A DNA stretch of 64,000 nt from Hypoxylon rubiginosum (lineage: Eukaryota > Ascomycota > Sordariomycetes > Xylariales > Hypoxylaceae): positions 1,178,001 to 1,242,000 of the forward strand of contig CADCXA010000066.1 in assembly GCA_902806565.1 (NCBI GenBank), given 5' to 3'. Under the pieces are notes generated by a model. It worked only from the letters and a program-made list of their open reading frames with translations, was not told the origin of the DNA and searched no databases. The number at the start of each line of letters is the position of its first letter. Position 1 is the stretch's first letter. A program made the position numbers and the translations under genes. Of this stretch, positions 1 to 9,539 are shown piece after piece.

Positions 1-481
1 TGCGAACTCACAGTGATTATATCTCGATAACAGTGTCCTAAAACGCCACATGCAAAGAAACCAGCCTCCGATTAAGTACTAATCCATATTGCTTCCCCTT
101 TCCATACATGGGCTTGATACATCACGGCAAATCTTCCCTCTCATTCTAGCACATCTACCTAGGCAGACAAGCCTCACTCCAAATGTACTATTAGTTGGTT
201 AGCTGCACATTGTCTCCCATTCGAAATTTCCAGACGGGCGGAAACAATAGTTGAATTGAGATTAAGACAGAAAATACGGGCCTGCTCATAACTAATAGGT
301 GGTGGATTCTGTAGGTGAGGTTGAAATAAAGTACCTCCCGTCTTGTGAGAGCCTCACCGGCTCGTTGTTCGTTATATATCAGTAGGCATTTTTGAGAATA
401 TCAGGGGTCGCAGTTGCCGGTGTCCCTTCCGTTGGGTTATAGATTGACCAATCAATTTGCTTTTTTGCTTTTCACGACAGG
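1..481. other. 5' flank of the Spp1-like gene
   Basis: No credible gene is visible. The stretch ends in a pyrimidine-rich tract followed by CAG directly before the G that precedes the ATG at 482. That is what a 3' splice site looks like, so a 5'-UTR intron, or a further upstream coding exon, may lie here. I could not identify a matching donor with confidence. Confidence 0.4.
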
Positions 482-2010
482 ATGACGGGGGAAGTCGCCC
501 CTAACGAGGACGTCGAGATGGGAGGCACGGCGGAGGGACCCGGTGGCAATACTTCTGGCCACAACGGCAACGCGCATGGCCCAGTCACAAGTACACCAGA
601 GCTCCCAGAGCAATCCAACCCCGCCCTCATCAAATCAGATATAGACGAGAAACATCAACACACTTCGCCACCATCCGCCTCCTCTGTTAAGATGAAGCCA
701 GCAACCAAGAAGAAAGGCACTGCAGCCAAAAAGGGCCCTCGCAAGGCCAGAACTACCAAGTCAAAGGCCAGCTCTAAGAAGGATACGTCTTTGACGGGCG
801 CTGCCGCTGGCGCTGGCGAGAATGAGGCCAGCTCGGACGACGAGACTGATAACGGACCTTACTGTATCTGCCGAGGACCAGACGATCACAGATGGATGAT
901 AAGTTGCGACGCCTGTGAAGACTGGTTTCATGGAGAATGTGTCAAGCTTGACAAGGAGACGGGTGAGAAGCTAGTCGAGCGCTTCGTTTGTCCCAACTGC
1001 ACCGACGGCAAACAGAACTACACCAAGTACAAGAAAACTTGCTCTCTAACAGGCTGCAAGAACCCCGCCCGCATGTACACCAAGAGCCTCAAAGACAGAA
1101 GCGTTTTCTGCTGCAGCGACCACTGCGACGCCTGGTGGATCTCCATAATCAACACCTTACCCACCAAAACCGCTGCTGCAAAAGCTGCCGAGGTCCTCAC
1201 CCAGGAAGATTTCGTCGGCCTTCTTATTGCTACCGCCGAGCAGATCAACTCCGACTGGAAACTTGGTGATCAACCTTTTGGTATGTTCTTACTTGCTACC
1301 TCCCACTTCTGATTTTTGCCTTAGGTAAATGAATTAATTACCTACCATCATGCCACGTCGTCTTCCCAAGTAAACTCAAGTCCACGCTCACTCACTGACC
1401 CGCCCACGCAGGCAACATGGACGGTCTCTGGTCCAACGGCCTGCCGACCCGCCCGGGTGTCCTCAGCAACGAGGAACAGACGTTCCTGCAGAACTCGGCG
1501 GCGGAGCGCCTGGCGCTAGGCAACGAGGTAGTGCAGTATAAAAAGATGATGCAGCTCGTCGACTGGGCCAACCAGCGGCGCCAGCAGGCCATCGAGGCGG
1601 GCCGCTTCACTAAGGACAGCTGCGGGTACGACTGGCGCCTCGACACGGTGTCGGCGCGCCACCAATTCGCCGAGTTCCTCGAGACGCCCGACGGCCAGGC
1701 CGTCTTCAAGGCCGGCAAGCTCGACACCCCGCTCCCGCCACCGCCCGGCGACGCTGCCCCCGCCCCCGCCCCGGAGCCGCAAGGCGACCCGGCGATCCGC
1801 GGCATGTGCGAGAAGAAACGCTGCAAGCCGCACAACGGTTGGTATAAGCTGCTGATGAGTGCGGTTCGCGTCCTTATGAAGGAGACGGCGGCGGCGGCGG
1901 CCGACAAGCTGAACGCCGAGGACATCATGCGCCACGAGGCCGAGGCCCGCTTCGAGAGGCGCGAGCTCGAGAACAACTCGGTCGAGGTCTTGATGGGCGA
2001 CGGTTGTTAA
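482..2010 (+). CDS. spp1: PHD-finger protein, Spp1/CFP1-type COMPASS (Set1C) subunit
   Basis: Two exons, 482-1280 and 1412-2010. The 131-bp intron starts GTATGT and ends GCAG, and the join is in frame (a split Gly codon), giving 465 residues. Residues about 126-175 form a PHD finger (YCICRG, CDACEDWFHGECV, FVCPNC) with aromatic residues suited to reading methylated H3K4. A second Cys-rich block (CSLTGCKN to FCCSDHC, about residues 186-216) follows, as in Spp1/CFP1 proteins. The N-terminus is Lys/Ala/Ser-rich and disordered. The second exon is helical and ends in an acidic/basic helix. By family knowledge, Spp1 links the Set1 H3K4 methyltransferase complex to chromatin in the nucleus. The protein is longer than the yeast one, mainly from the N-terminal tail. 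The start is the first ATG in frame, but it sits right after a possible acceptor, so an upstream exon is possible. Confidence 0.85.
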
Positions 2011-3508
2011 TTAGGGGTTGGGGGTGTTCGCTTGTTACCCGGCTCGAGATCACGGGTTTAGGAAGAAAAAAGGGGGGGTTTTGCCATTGATTGAGAGGGG
2101 AGAGTTTGGGGAGTATCGTTTGGGACGAGAGGTCCATCGTACGGGGGTTCCAGGCCGCTTCGTGCTGGTCTTTGTTATTGTATACTAGACCAACCCCCCA
2201 GCAAGTTTGGGAACTATCAAGTCCCGACACGATAGTTTTCTCTACAATGATTCGTCTATCTTTTCATGTCTCTTGCGGAGTATATGCTTCTTCGTAACCT
2301 CGGATGAGCTACTGCCTACATCTTCCTCTGGGTGTGGTACACTTTTCGAGTATTGTAAACTTGTTCTTGGGTGGTCGTTTTACTCTCACGCTCCGTAGGT
2401 AAAGCGAGAGCGATGATCGACGTGCGGCGAGGGCTTTTGAAGGTAACCTAGCAGTCGTTTAAGTTGACAGTATATGTTTCCCGTCGCGTTAACGGGGTTT
2501 CGCTGTTGCTATCGTTGGAGGATTCGAAGGGACGAGTTATGTTAGGATAGTCGGGTCAAAGAGGTGATATAGTCAAGTCTCTCTTCGTGGCTATCTTGCA
2601 GATACTTGGTCAAAGATAGATATCGTATCATACTGTAGTTCATAGATGTAATTCAGTTGATTCTGCGAGTTAGTATCAAGTCATGTAGCAGCAAAGGAAG
2701 TCGGTGCCCGTATGTCTGCCCGTATGTCGGGAGGTAGTCACTCTCCTCGGGAACGTCATCAGGATGTAATTGCCATTATATCAACTTTATTCTGTTTAGA
2801 ATCCATCGCACATCGCCCCGATCCTTTTTTGATAGTTTACCTCGAATAAATTAACTCACGAAGACCACCCATCATCGTCGAATCCTACCAATGCGACCCC
2901 TATCCAATCCACAACGCGTACATCGATACATTCGAAAACAAGATGATCAATCAAGTCCATAAACTCTACCAAACGAACCCTCCAAGTTTTGCGATGTTGG
3001 AGCCACACGCTGGTACATGAGAGCCGCTCGATCCAAACCCGAGATCTCAACATACGTCCCTCGTAGCCTCCACGACCAAACATTCATCGATTTCTCGACA
3101 ACCAAGACCTATCTCTTCCTCAGAATCTCTCAGGATACTCTACGGAGTCCTAGCTATATCTTTGGATAGTTTTATAAATATAATAGCCGTTGTAGACAGC
3201 CCAATTGATTCTCGGGGCGATTCTCCTCGTCAAGCCTGCCTATACCGATATGCTCATATGCGGTATCTTGAATGCATATATCAGTTTAAGTAGCAAACAG
3301 GATAGCAATTATGTAGTATATGCTGCGACTGGGTATGAAGTTATGCGAGTCTTATTCAGTTACTCCGGGATACAAGCATATTTCTGACCCACATCTCCTG
3401 GGCAACTACGGGCAACTACTATGTTGTGTTGCTGGTCTGGCCGAACCTTACTCTGACCTTTTCCTTTCATCAATTTCTCTTGATTCCGCACTTACCTGAC
3501 TACTCTAT
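2011..3508. other. intergenic spacer
   Basis: About 1.5 kb with no supportable gene. Short open frames (2091-2297, 2856-3083 minus, 3205-3387) have no recognisable motifs or exon signals. The segment should hold the 3' end of the Spp1-like gene and the promoter of the gene starting at 3509. The segment around 2480-3330 is moderately AT-rich. Confidence 0.5.
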
Positions 3509-6278
3509 ATGATCGCTCTCGCATTCACAATGCCATTTTCTACTCCTACCAACGCGTCGGCTCTTCGCAGTCGTGGGCTAACTAGGTCCCACACCCCTAT
3601 TCCTCCTTTCCTCCCCGTTACGCCCTCTCCTCTCCGTTCCCGACCTACCTTCCCTGATGACTCTCCTCTCGAGTTGCCCTACAAGCCAACTCCCATCCGC
3701 ACTCCTGTCCACTCTCCTATCCGTTCCCCTTTCTCCCCCGTCGCCCCCTTTCCCCATACCCCTTCTACTCCCCCCTTTATCGTCTCCCCCATCCTGGATG
3801 CCGTCGGTGCCCGTGAAAGAAGACGGGAGTTACGCCGCGCAGCCAAATCCTCTTCCCTCCTCCTCCCTCCTGGCATGTCCCCTACTCCAGCTCTCGAAGG
3901 TGCTCGTGAAATAAGACGAGACTCACGCCCCGATACTGATCCGACCACCCCTCCTCCTAAACGCCGTCATGTTCTTGCTTCAGTTGGTGCTCGAGGTGCC
4001 CGTGAAAAAAGACGGGAACTACGCCGAGAGACTACCCCTGGGGCTTGCGACAGGGTTATGATGTTGCTTCCTGCGAAGTGGTGTGCTCATAAGGTCACTC
4101 GTAAGTAATTCCTTTTCCTTTCCGTCCATCTTCGAGTCTTCCTGTCGTCGACCGGGCTCTGGCATTACCTAGTGATAACCCTATCAATGTCTCATCTTAC
4201 CTTCGTCCGAATTCGATAACCTTTGGCTTTTGTGTTGATGGTTTCATACCTATCCCATCCCATCCCATCGTCCCATCATCCCATACCTATACCCCATTTC
4301 TCCTCACCCATAGTTGTTGTTGTCTATATCTTCATTGGCCCCTCCCATCCTCATGTATTACTTGTGATTCAACTTCACCCACTCCTTATCAAGTGATACC
4401 TTATTATTTACCCTGTTGTCTTCCCCTTTCACCTGTTAGCCACCCCTTATACCTCAGCGCTGATACTAATACTATCTCTACCAATTAGCATCTCGTATGA
4501 AGAAAGGCATGCGCGTTGTTCGGATTACAGTGCCTAAAGGCCAGAAACCGACAGCTCCCACAGCCAAGAAAGAAGCCAAGAAACGTATCGCTACTTCGCC
4601 TCCAGCCGAAACGAGGGCGCCTAAACGCGTCGCCAGTTCGCCTATTGTCGAAACCGGACCCGAACCCGTCAGTTCGGCCACTCCTCACGCCCATTCAGCA
4701 ACCCACACTCATTCCGAGACCCACGATCATTGCGATATCCCACACACTCCTTTCAGAAACCCGGACTTGAACGACCAACCACTTCACTGGTCACCTAGCA
4801 TGTTTCGCAGCCCCGAGATTAACCGTCACGATTGGACCTGGTCTGATTGGGACTCGCCGTCTCGGGAATTCGAAGATGTGACGTACCAGACCGACGACTG
4901 GCCGATTCGAGATCCACTCGCTCATTTACCCCCTGTGCTCAGAGCAAAGATCAAGGCCGTTCTCGCGTTGAAACCGGACTGGTCCCCTCCCCCTCCTACA
5001 TCAGACAGCCTCACGGCAGACACCGTTCGTTACGAGAAGGCCGACTTCATGTCGTCTTTCTCTTCGAACAATTCCTCTCCTTCGAAGAACCCCACTCGTC
5101 CCAAAGAACCCACTCGCTCCCAATCCCCAGACTCATCCTGGGTTAACATTGATGAAGACCCTTGGCCACCGCGGCTACTGGAAATGAGACTCGATGATTG
5201 GAGATTCAATCCTCTCAAGGAGAGGACGGTTTTTCCTGAATTCTCCCCTCTATCCAGTCGTTCTGCATCCAGCTTAGATGCGTCCATTCACTCACAGCAA
5301 TCCGAGAAAGTTACTCAAAATCCCTCGGCCGAGATCCCATCCATTCCCCTTCCATCCGTCCCCCTTCCGTCCGTTCCCTCGCCATCTGCTCCCTCGCCAT
5401 CTACTCCCTCCCCGTCCGCCCCCTCCCCGTCCGCCCCCCTTCCGTCTATCCCCTCCCCATCCGCTCCCTCTCCTTCCGCACCCTCTGCGTCCAAGTCGGA
5501 TGCGTCCATTCCTTCACAGTCATCCGGATTCTCTTCGTGGGTTGATGTGGACATCCAAAAGTGGCCCAGTGACTACTTCGGGGTGCTCCAACAGGCAGAA
5601 GAGAAGCTGCAGGAGCGAAAAGCGCAACGCGCAGATACCGGCACACGGGACCACCTTCTCGATCACACACAGGACTCCTTGGGATCCGACCTCTCTCTTT
5701 CTGGCCTGGACTCTAACTCTGGTGCATCCACTCCTTCGCAATCCGTCTCAGCCATTTTACGCCGCCTCAACTCTGCTCCAGACTCTAGCTCTGGCGCGTC
5801 CACTCCTTCACAGTCCGTATCCGCCATCCTCCGCCGCCTCAACTCTGCTCCAGACCCCAGCTCTGGCCCGTCCACTCCTTCGCAATCCGTCTCGGCCATT
5901 CTCCGTCAGCTCAACTCTGCCCCAGACTCCAACTCTGGCGCGTCCACTCCTTCCAAATCGACCGGGGATATCCTGCAGCACTTCCGTTCTTTCTCCCGGC
6001 CTCCTTCGCCTCCAGCAGCGGTCGAACAAGGGCCACCCACGTTCATTCCGGAGGCGTTTACTGCGCCAGTACGCCTGTCAACTCCTCCGCCGCCTCCTCC
6101 TGCTCCTCAGCACTTCTACACCATGCGTCAGCTTCCATCAGCCACGGCTATGGAGCCTCGCAAGCCAGCAGAAGAGCCACCTCGGGAAGCCGGATTCGGG
6201 TGGAAGTCACTCGCTTGTGTTGCTGTCGGTGCGGCAGCGGTCGGGGCTGGCCTTGCGTACGCTTGGTTTTCTAGCTAG
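3509..6278 (+). CDS. disordered repeat-rich protein with C-terminal membrane anchor
   Basis: Two exons, 3509-4100 and 4489-6278, joined in frame across a 388-bp intron (GTAAGT; branch-like TACTAAT at about 4464-4470; ATTAG), giving 793 residues. I do not recognise the family. Exon 1 is Pro/Ser-rich and carries three copies of a basic motif (GARERRRELRR, a degraded GAREIRRDSR, and GAREKRRELRR) at residues about 100, 131 and 163. Exon 2 has a Ser-Pro-Ala-Pro-rich stretch (about 480-535). It then has about four tandem 24-residue repeats (about 604-690) with the core SVSAILRRLNSAPD and a 72-bp DNA period. The last about 25 residues hold a single hydrophobic Ala/Gly/Val segment (ACVAVGAAAVGAGLAYAW) that ends only a few residues before the stop, which suggests a tail-anchored protein with a cytosolic N-terminus. 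A His-rich patch (HAHSATHTHSETHDH) lies near the start of exon 2. The function is unknown. An alternative start is the Met eight codons later. Confidence 0.7.
4251..4300. repeat. CCCAT microsatellite inside an intron
   Basis: A run of imperfect TCCCA/CCCAT units lies within the intron of the tail-anchored repeat protein gene. It probably contributes to that intron's unusual length, 388 bp against 50-130 bp for most other introns in the window. Confidence 0.6.
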
Positions 6279-6998
6279 ACATCACTCTCTTTCCTATCCC
6301 TTCCCCCCTTCCCCCCTTTTTCTACACTTTCATTCCTTGTTAAATGTCACGTTCATTACCCAGGTTAGCTCAAGAGTCGTGGGGACTGGCACGAGAGGGG
6401 TGGGTCCGGTATTGCGGTTCTTGGCTTCGGACTTTTCTGTTTTCTGCTTTCTGTTTCGTGTTTCTTTTATTTTCTATGTTTTGAGGTTTTTATTGTTGGT
6501 TACTGGTATTGCATGGGCGTTGGGGCTTTCGCCGGATTATGGTCCTGGCTTTTGTTTTTTGTTTGGTTTGCATAAATAGTGTTGCCATCGCCTATGATGA
6601 ACAAGGCCCGTACGCAAGAGTGGATCAGGTAGCTTAGCGCTACTTCTGATACCCATGGTCGTCAGTGCTCATATCTGAGGCTTTGGCTTTTTGTACTTAG
6701 GAGTATTTTGGGGGGAATATGAATTCTGATTTCTTGATTGCTCTGCCATAATCGCCTTCTTCTTTGGGGAGATTGCTTCGAAAGTTTCTCAGTGAATCTA
6801 TGATGATTACGTACATGTATGTAAATGATATGGCCAGGTGATAATGCAGCTGTGGACATGTTCCTTCGCAGTCTCCTATGCTATTAATCATCAAAAGCAT
6901 TGGCCGATCTAGTCCTAGCTGCGGTCAAGTTAGGTCCATCTTCCTTATAAACCGGCAAGCAATCTCCTTATCCGTCCTCCTGAAGACTCGTACGCTCC
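6279..6998. other. convergent 3' spacer
   Basis: This spacer lies between the 3' end of the anchored repeat protein gene and the 3' end of the small minus-strand gene. It has C/T-rich then T-rich stretches consistent with 3'-UTR sequence. A longer frame that runs from 5278 through to 6579 is a shadow of the repeats. Confidence 0.5.
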
Positions 6999-7325
6999 TC
7001 AACGCTCCTCGCGCTGCTTCTCCAGGGTCCATTCTGCGACAATCTTATCGCCGCGGGCCAGCAGTTTAGGATCCAGTTCGGATCGAACGTCTTGATAGGC
7101 TTCGATGAGCCAATCCCGGGTAATCCAGCTACCGTTGGGGAATAAGGTGTGGAGGAACTCGTCGTCTCCCTCAAAAAAGAATGACATCCTTTTGAATGCG
7201 TCGGCAGTGACGGATGTATACGGAAGGTTTGAAGTGATGATGAGAGCGAAAAGCCGCTTTTTGAACTCGCCAGGAGTCCGAGGGGGTTCCTGCATGGGAG
7301 TCTGTTGGGGACCGTGGGATGTCAT
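6999..7325 (-). CDS. small hypothetical protein (108 aa)
   Basis: A single-exon frame with a true ATG at 7325. The composition is protein-like: a disordered Pro-rich N-terminus (HGPQQTPMQEPPRTP), then a predicted mixed alpha/beta part containing FKKRLFALIITSN, FFFEGDDEFLHTLFP and WITRDWLIEAYQDV, and a charged C-terminus (EKQREER). No signal peptide or membrane segment is visible. I do not recognise the family. The balanced amphipathic sequence and the long 5' flank argue for a real gene, but it could also be the surviving exon of a larger one. Confidence 0.45.
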   Translation of the reverse strand: MTSHGPQQTPMQEPPRTPGEFKKRLFALIITSNLPYTSVTADAFKRMSFFFEGDDEFLHTLFPNGSWITRDWLIEAYQDVRSELDPKLLARGDKIVAEWTLEKQREER

Positions 7326-7410
7326 CGTGCGAGACTGAAGAGTAGGGAATTTTCACTTAAAAGATGACTATGGAGACAAGATAGGTTGACAGATCGACAG
7401 TCAGTCAGTC

Positions 7411-7434
7411 GGACGGACGGACGGACGGACGGAC
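7411..7434. repeat. (GGAC)6 microsatellite
   Basis: Six perfect GGAC units, preceded by CAGT repeats, lie about 90 bp upstream of the minus-strand small gene and so in its probable promoter or 5' UTR. Confidence 0.9.
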
Positions 7435-8058
7435 ATGAGCTTTATATCAGTACCTCTCCAACAGCACCCATAATTTGTTGGAGAGGGATCGACGCCCCTC
7501 GGTCAGTGTATGAAACATGGACAGTGCTTAGATGACGGTATATCCCCGGGCCCGAAGCCGTTCACCGTTAGAAGACAGGGGCTGTGTTACGTAACTACGT
7601 AGAATGTTACACTTGCAGTTAACGAATTAGCAATCCATGTCTAACTCAAATATTCTCAAGTATCCTCCCTCGTCGTTCAGCTTAATATGAGAGGTATTTT
7701 TGTCTAACGAGAAAATAAGTTTAGGTCTGGTAATGAATTTAGAGCAGTCGGTATGTCCCTGGCTCATAAAAGCATTAAAAAGGGAAGAAAAGAAAAAGAC
7801 AACAATCGCAGCTTATCTAATACATAGAATAGATACTGAGGTACAAGATTAGATTAGCGATGTTACACGACGTTGTGGGGTTCTAGAACAGTTCGAAGGT
7901 GATTTTTGGAATTTGAGAATAAATGCATGTGATTACATTTTCTCATGGAACAATTAAGAAATAAATATCATCCAATCTAAATTAATTACGAGGTATGCTT
8001 CGAGGTATTTATATCTAATGAGTCGTAGTAGATGAAAGAGCGCCGATTTGCTCCGATC

Positions 8059-8067
8059 TATAAAAAA
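8059..8067 (+). promoter_or_regulatory. TATA-like element upstream of ADE1
   Basis: TATAAAAAA lies about 180 bp before the ATG of the SAICAR synthetase gene. The position is plausible for a fungal core promoter, but no transcript data support it. Confidence 0.3.
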
Positions 8068-8131
8068 GTTTTCCCCAAGTTGGCGCATCTAAAATATTTC
8101 ATCATCTCTAGGGAACCACCAAATAGCGCAA

Positions 8132-8136
8132 CCAAT
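8132..8136 (+). promoter_or_regulatory. CCAAT box upstream of ADE1
   Basis: CCAAT, in the context AACCAATCAA, lies 112 bp before the ADE1 start. It fits a HAP/CBF-type activator site, which is common in fungal housekeeping promoters. It is predicted from sequence only. Confidence 0.35.
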
Positions 8137-8247
8137 CAACCACCTCAGCTCTAACCCCAGGTCGGCACCCACGTCATATCGATTTGGGAATAATCCGAGA
8201 AGCCACCAACATTAAAGCATCCTAAGAGGTCTAAAAAAGGGGGCAAG

Positions 8248-9174
8248 ATGGGCTCTAACCCAGTCCTCACCGAGGTCAACCTGACGTCGCTCCCGAAGCT
8301 GGCCGAGGGAAAAGTGCGCGACCTCTACAGCGTCGACGACCACACCCTCCTGTTCGTCACCACGGACCGCATCTCGGCCTACGACGTGGTCATGAAGAAC
8401 GGCGTCCCGGACAAGGGCGCGCTCCTGACCCAGCAGTCGGCGCACTGGTTCCGGATCCTGAGCGAGAAGGTGCCCGGCCTGAAGACGCACTTCCTGACGA
8501 CCGACGTGCCGGCCGCGGTGTCGGCACAAGAAGCCCAGCTGATCCGGACCCGCAGCATGCAGGTGCGCAAGCTGAAGGTGTTCCCGCTCGAGGCCATCGT
8601 GCGCGGGTACGTGACGGGCAGCGCGTGGAAGGAGTACGCGGCCCGCGGCACGGTGCACGGGACGCCGCTGCCGCCGGGCCTGCGCGAGTGCGACGCCGTC
8701 CCCGGCGGGCCCATCTACACGCCGAGCACGAAGGCGCCGCTGGGCCAGCACGACGAGAACATCAGCCGAGAACGCGCGGCGCAGATCGTAGGCGACAAGT
8801 ACGCGGCGCGCATCGAGGACCTGGCGCTGCGGGTCTTCGCGGCGGGGCAGGCGCACGCGCTCGAGAGGGGGATCATCATCGCGGATACCAAGTTCGAGTT
8901 CGCGCTGGACGAGGCGACGGACGAGGTCGTGCTCGTCGACGAGGTGCTGACGTCGGACTCGTCGCGGATGTGGCCGAGGGATAGGTACGAGCCGGGGCGC
9001 GACCAGGAGAGCTTCGATAAGCAGTTCCTCCGCAACTGGCTGACGGAGAACGGGCTCAAGGGGAAGGAGGGTGTGGAGGTGCCGGAGGATATACTGAGGG
9101 CTACGAGCGATCGGTACAAGGAGGTGTTTCGGCGGCTTACGGGGAAGACGCTCGAGGAGACGTTGCAGGGTTAA
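8248..9174 (+). CDS. ade1: SAICAR synthetase (phosphoribosylaminoimidazole-succinocarboxamide synthase)
   Basis: A single exon of 308 residues, almost exactly the length of the yeast enzyme (306). It joins CAIR and L-aspartate using ATP, giving SAICAR in cytosolic de novo purine synthesis. The N-terminus has the nucleotide-binding start of the fold (KLAEGKVRDLYSVDD, then TTDRISAYDVVM). Both family signatures are present: FPLEAIVRGYVTGS at about 111-124 followed by AWKEY, and IIADTKFEF at about 209-217. The later VLTSDSSRMWP stretch also fits. The start ATG is the first in frame and aligns with the usual N-terminus. There are no introns. The coding sequence is strongly GC-biased at third positions, unlike the AT-rich flank upstream. 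Confidence 0.97.
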   Translation: MGSNPVLTEVNLTSLPKLAEGKVRDLYSVDDHTLLFVTTDRISAYDVVMKNGVPDKGALLTQQSAHWFRILSEKVPGLKTHFLTTDVPAAVSAQEAQLIRTRSMQVRKLKVFPLEAIVRGYVTGSAWKEYAARGTVHGTPLPPGLRECDAVPGGPIYTPSTKAPLGQHDENISRERAAQIVGDKYAARIEDLALRVFAAGQAHALERGIIIADTKFEFALDEATDEVVLVDEVLTSDSSRMWPRDRYEPGRDQESFDKQFLRNWLTENGLKGKEGVEVPEDILRATSDRYKEVFRRLTGKTLEETLQG

Positions 9175-9539
9175 AGGTTCATGAAGTGACTAGGGGGGAG
9201 TTATAGTTTAACTTAAAGGTCACCTTGGATTATGACATTGAAGATGAATTAAGAAAAGCTTCACAAAAGAAAGTCCACGGGATGGAGGAGGTCAAGACAT
9301 GGTAAGCTGCAAAACGGTCATTATTAAGCTGAATTAAATTACAAAAAAATGAATCTTGGAACTGTTAAAAGTATTACAATCAATCAATCTGTAATTGCTC
9401 CATCCAACGCTGAAGTACAAAGGGAAAAGATGTTCGGCATCGTCATGTCGTTTTGTGGTTTCATGAGTCATCCAGGCGCTGGAGAGGGAGGTGCTCATGA
9501 TGTTGGATTATCTCCTACGGCTCAGATCAGGCCGAGACC
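9175..9539. other. convergent 3' spacer
   Basis: 365 bp between the tail-to-tail ends of ADE1 and the cysteine-rich secreted protein gene. It is A/T-rich, as expected for two facing 3' UTRs, and nothing else was seen. Confidence 0.5.

Larger units (their letters stand above)
7326..8247. other. divergent promoter region (small gene / ADE1)
   Basis: A 0.9-kb spacer between two divergently transcribed genes. It holds a GGAC tetranucleotide repeat near the small gene and an AT-rich stretch at about 7660-8040. Near ADE1 it has a TATA-like box and a CCAAT box, listed separately. No further coding sequence is visible. Confidence 0.5.

Noticed and set aside
5278..6579. 433-codon Leu/Pro/Arg-rich open frame overlapping the tail-anchored protein gene
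   Set aside because: It is the +1 reading of the 72-bp and SP-repeat DNA. Its composition follows the repeats, and it runs past the real stop only because the region is stop-poor.
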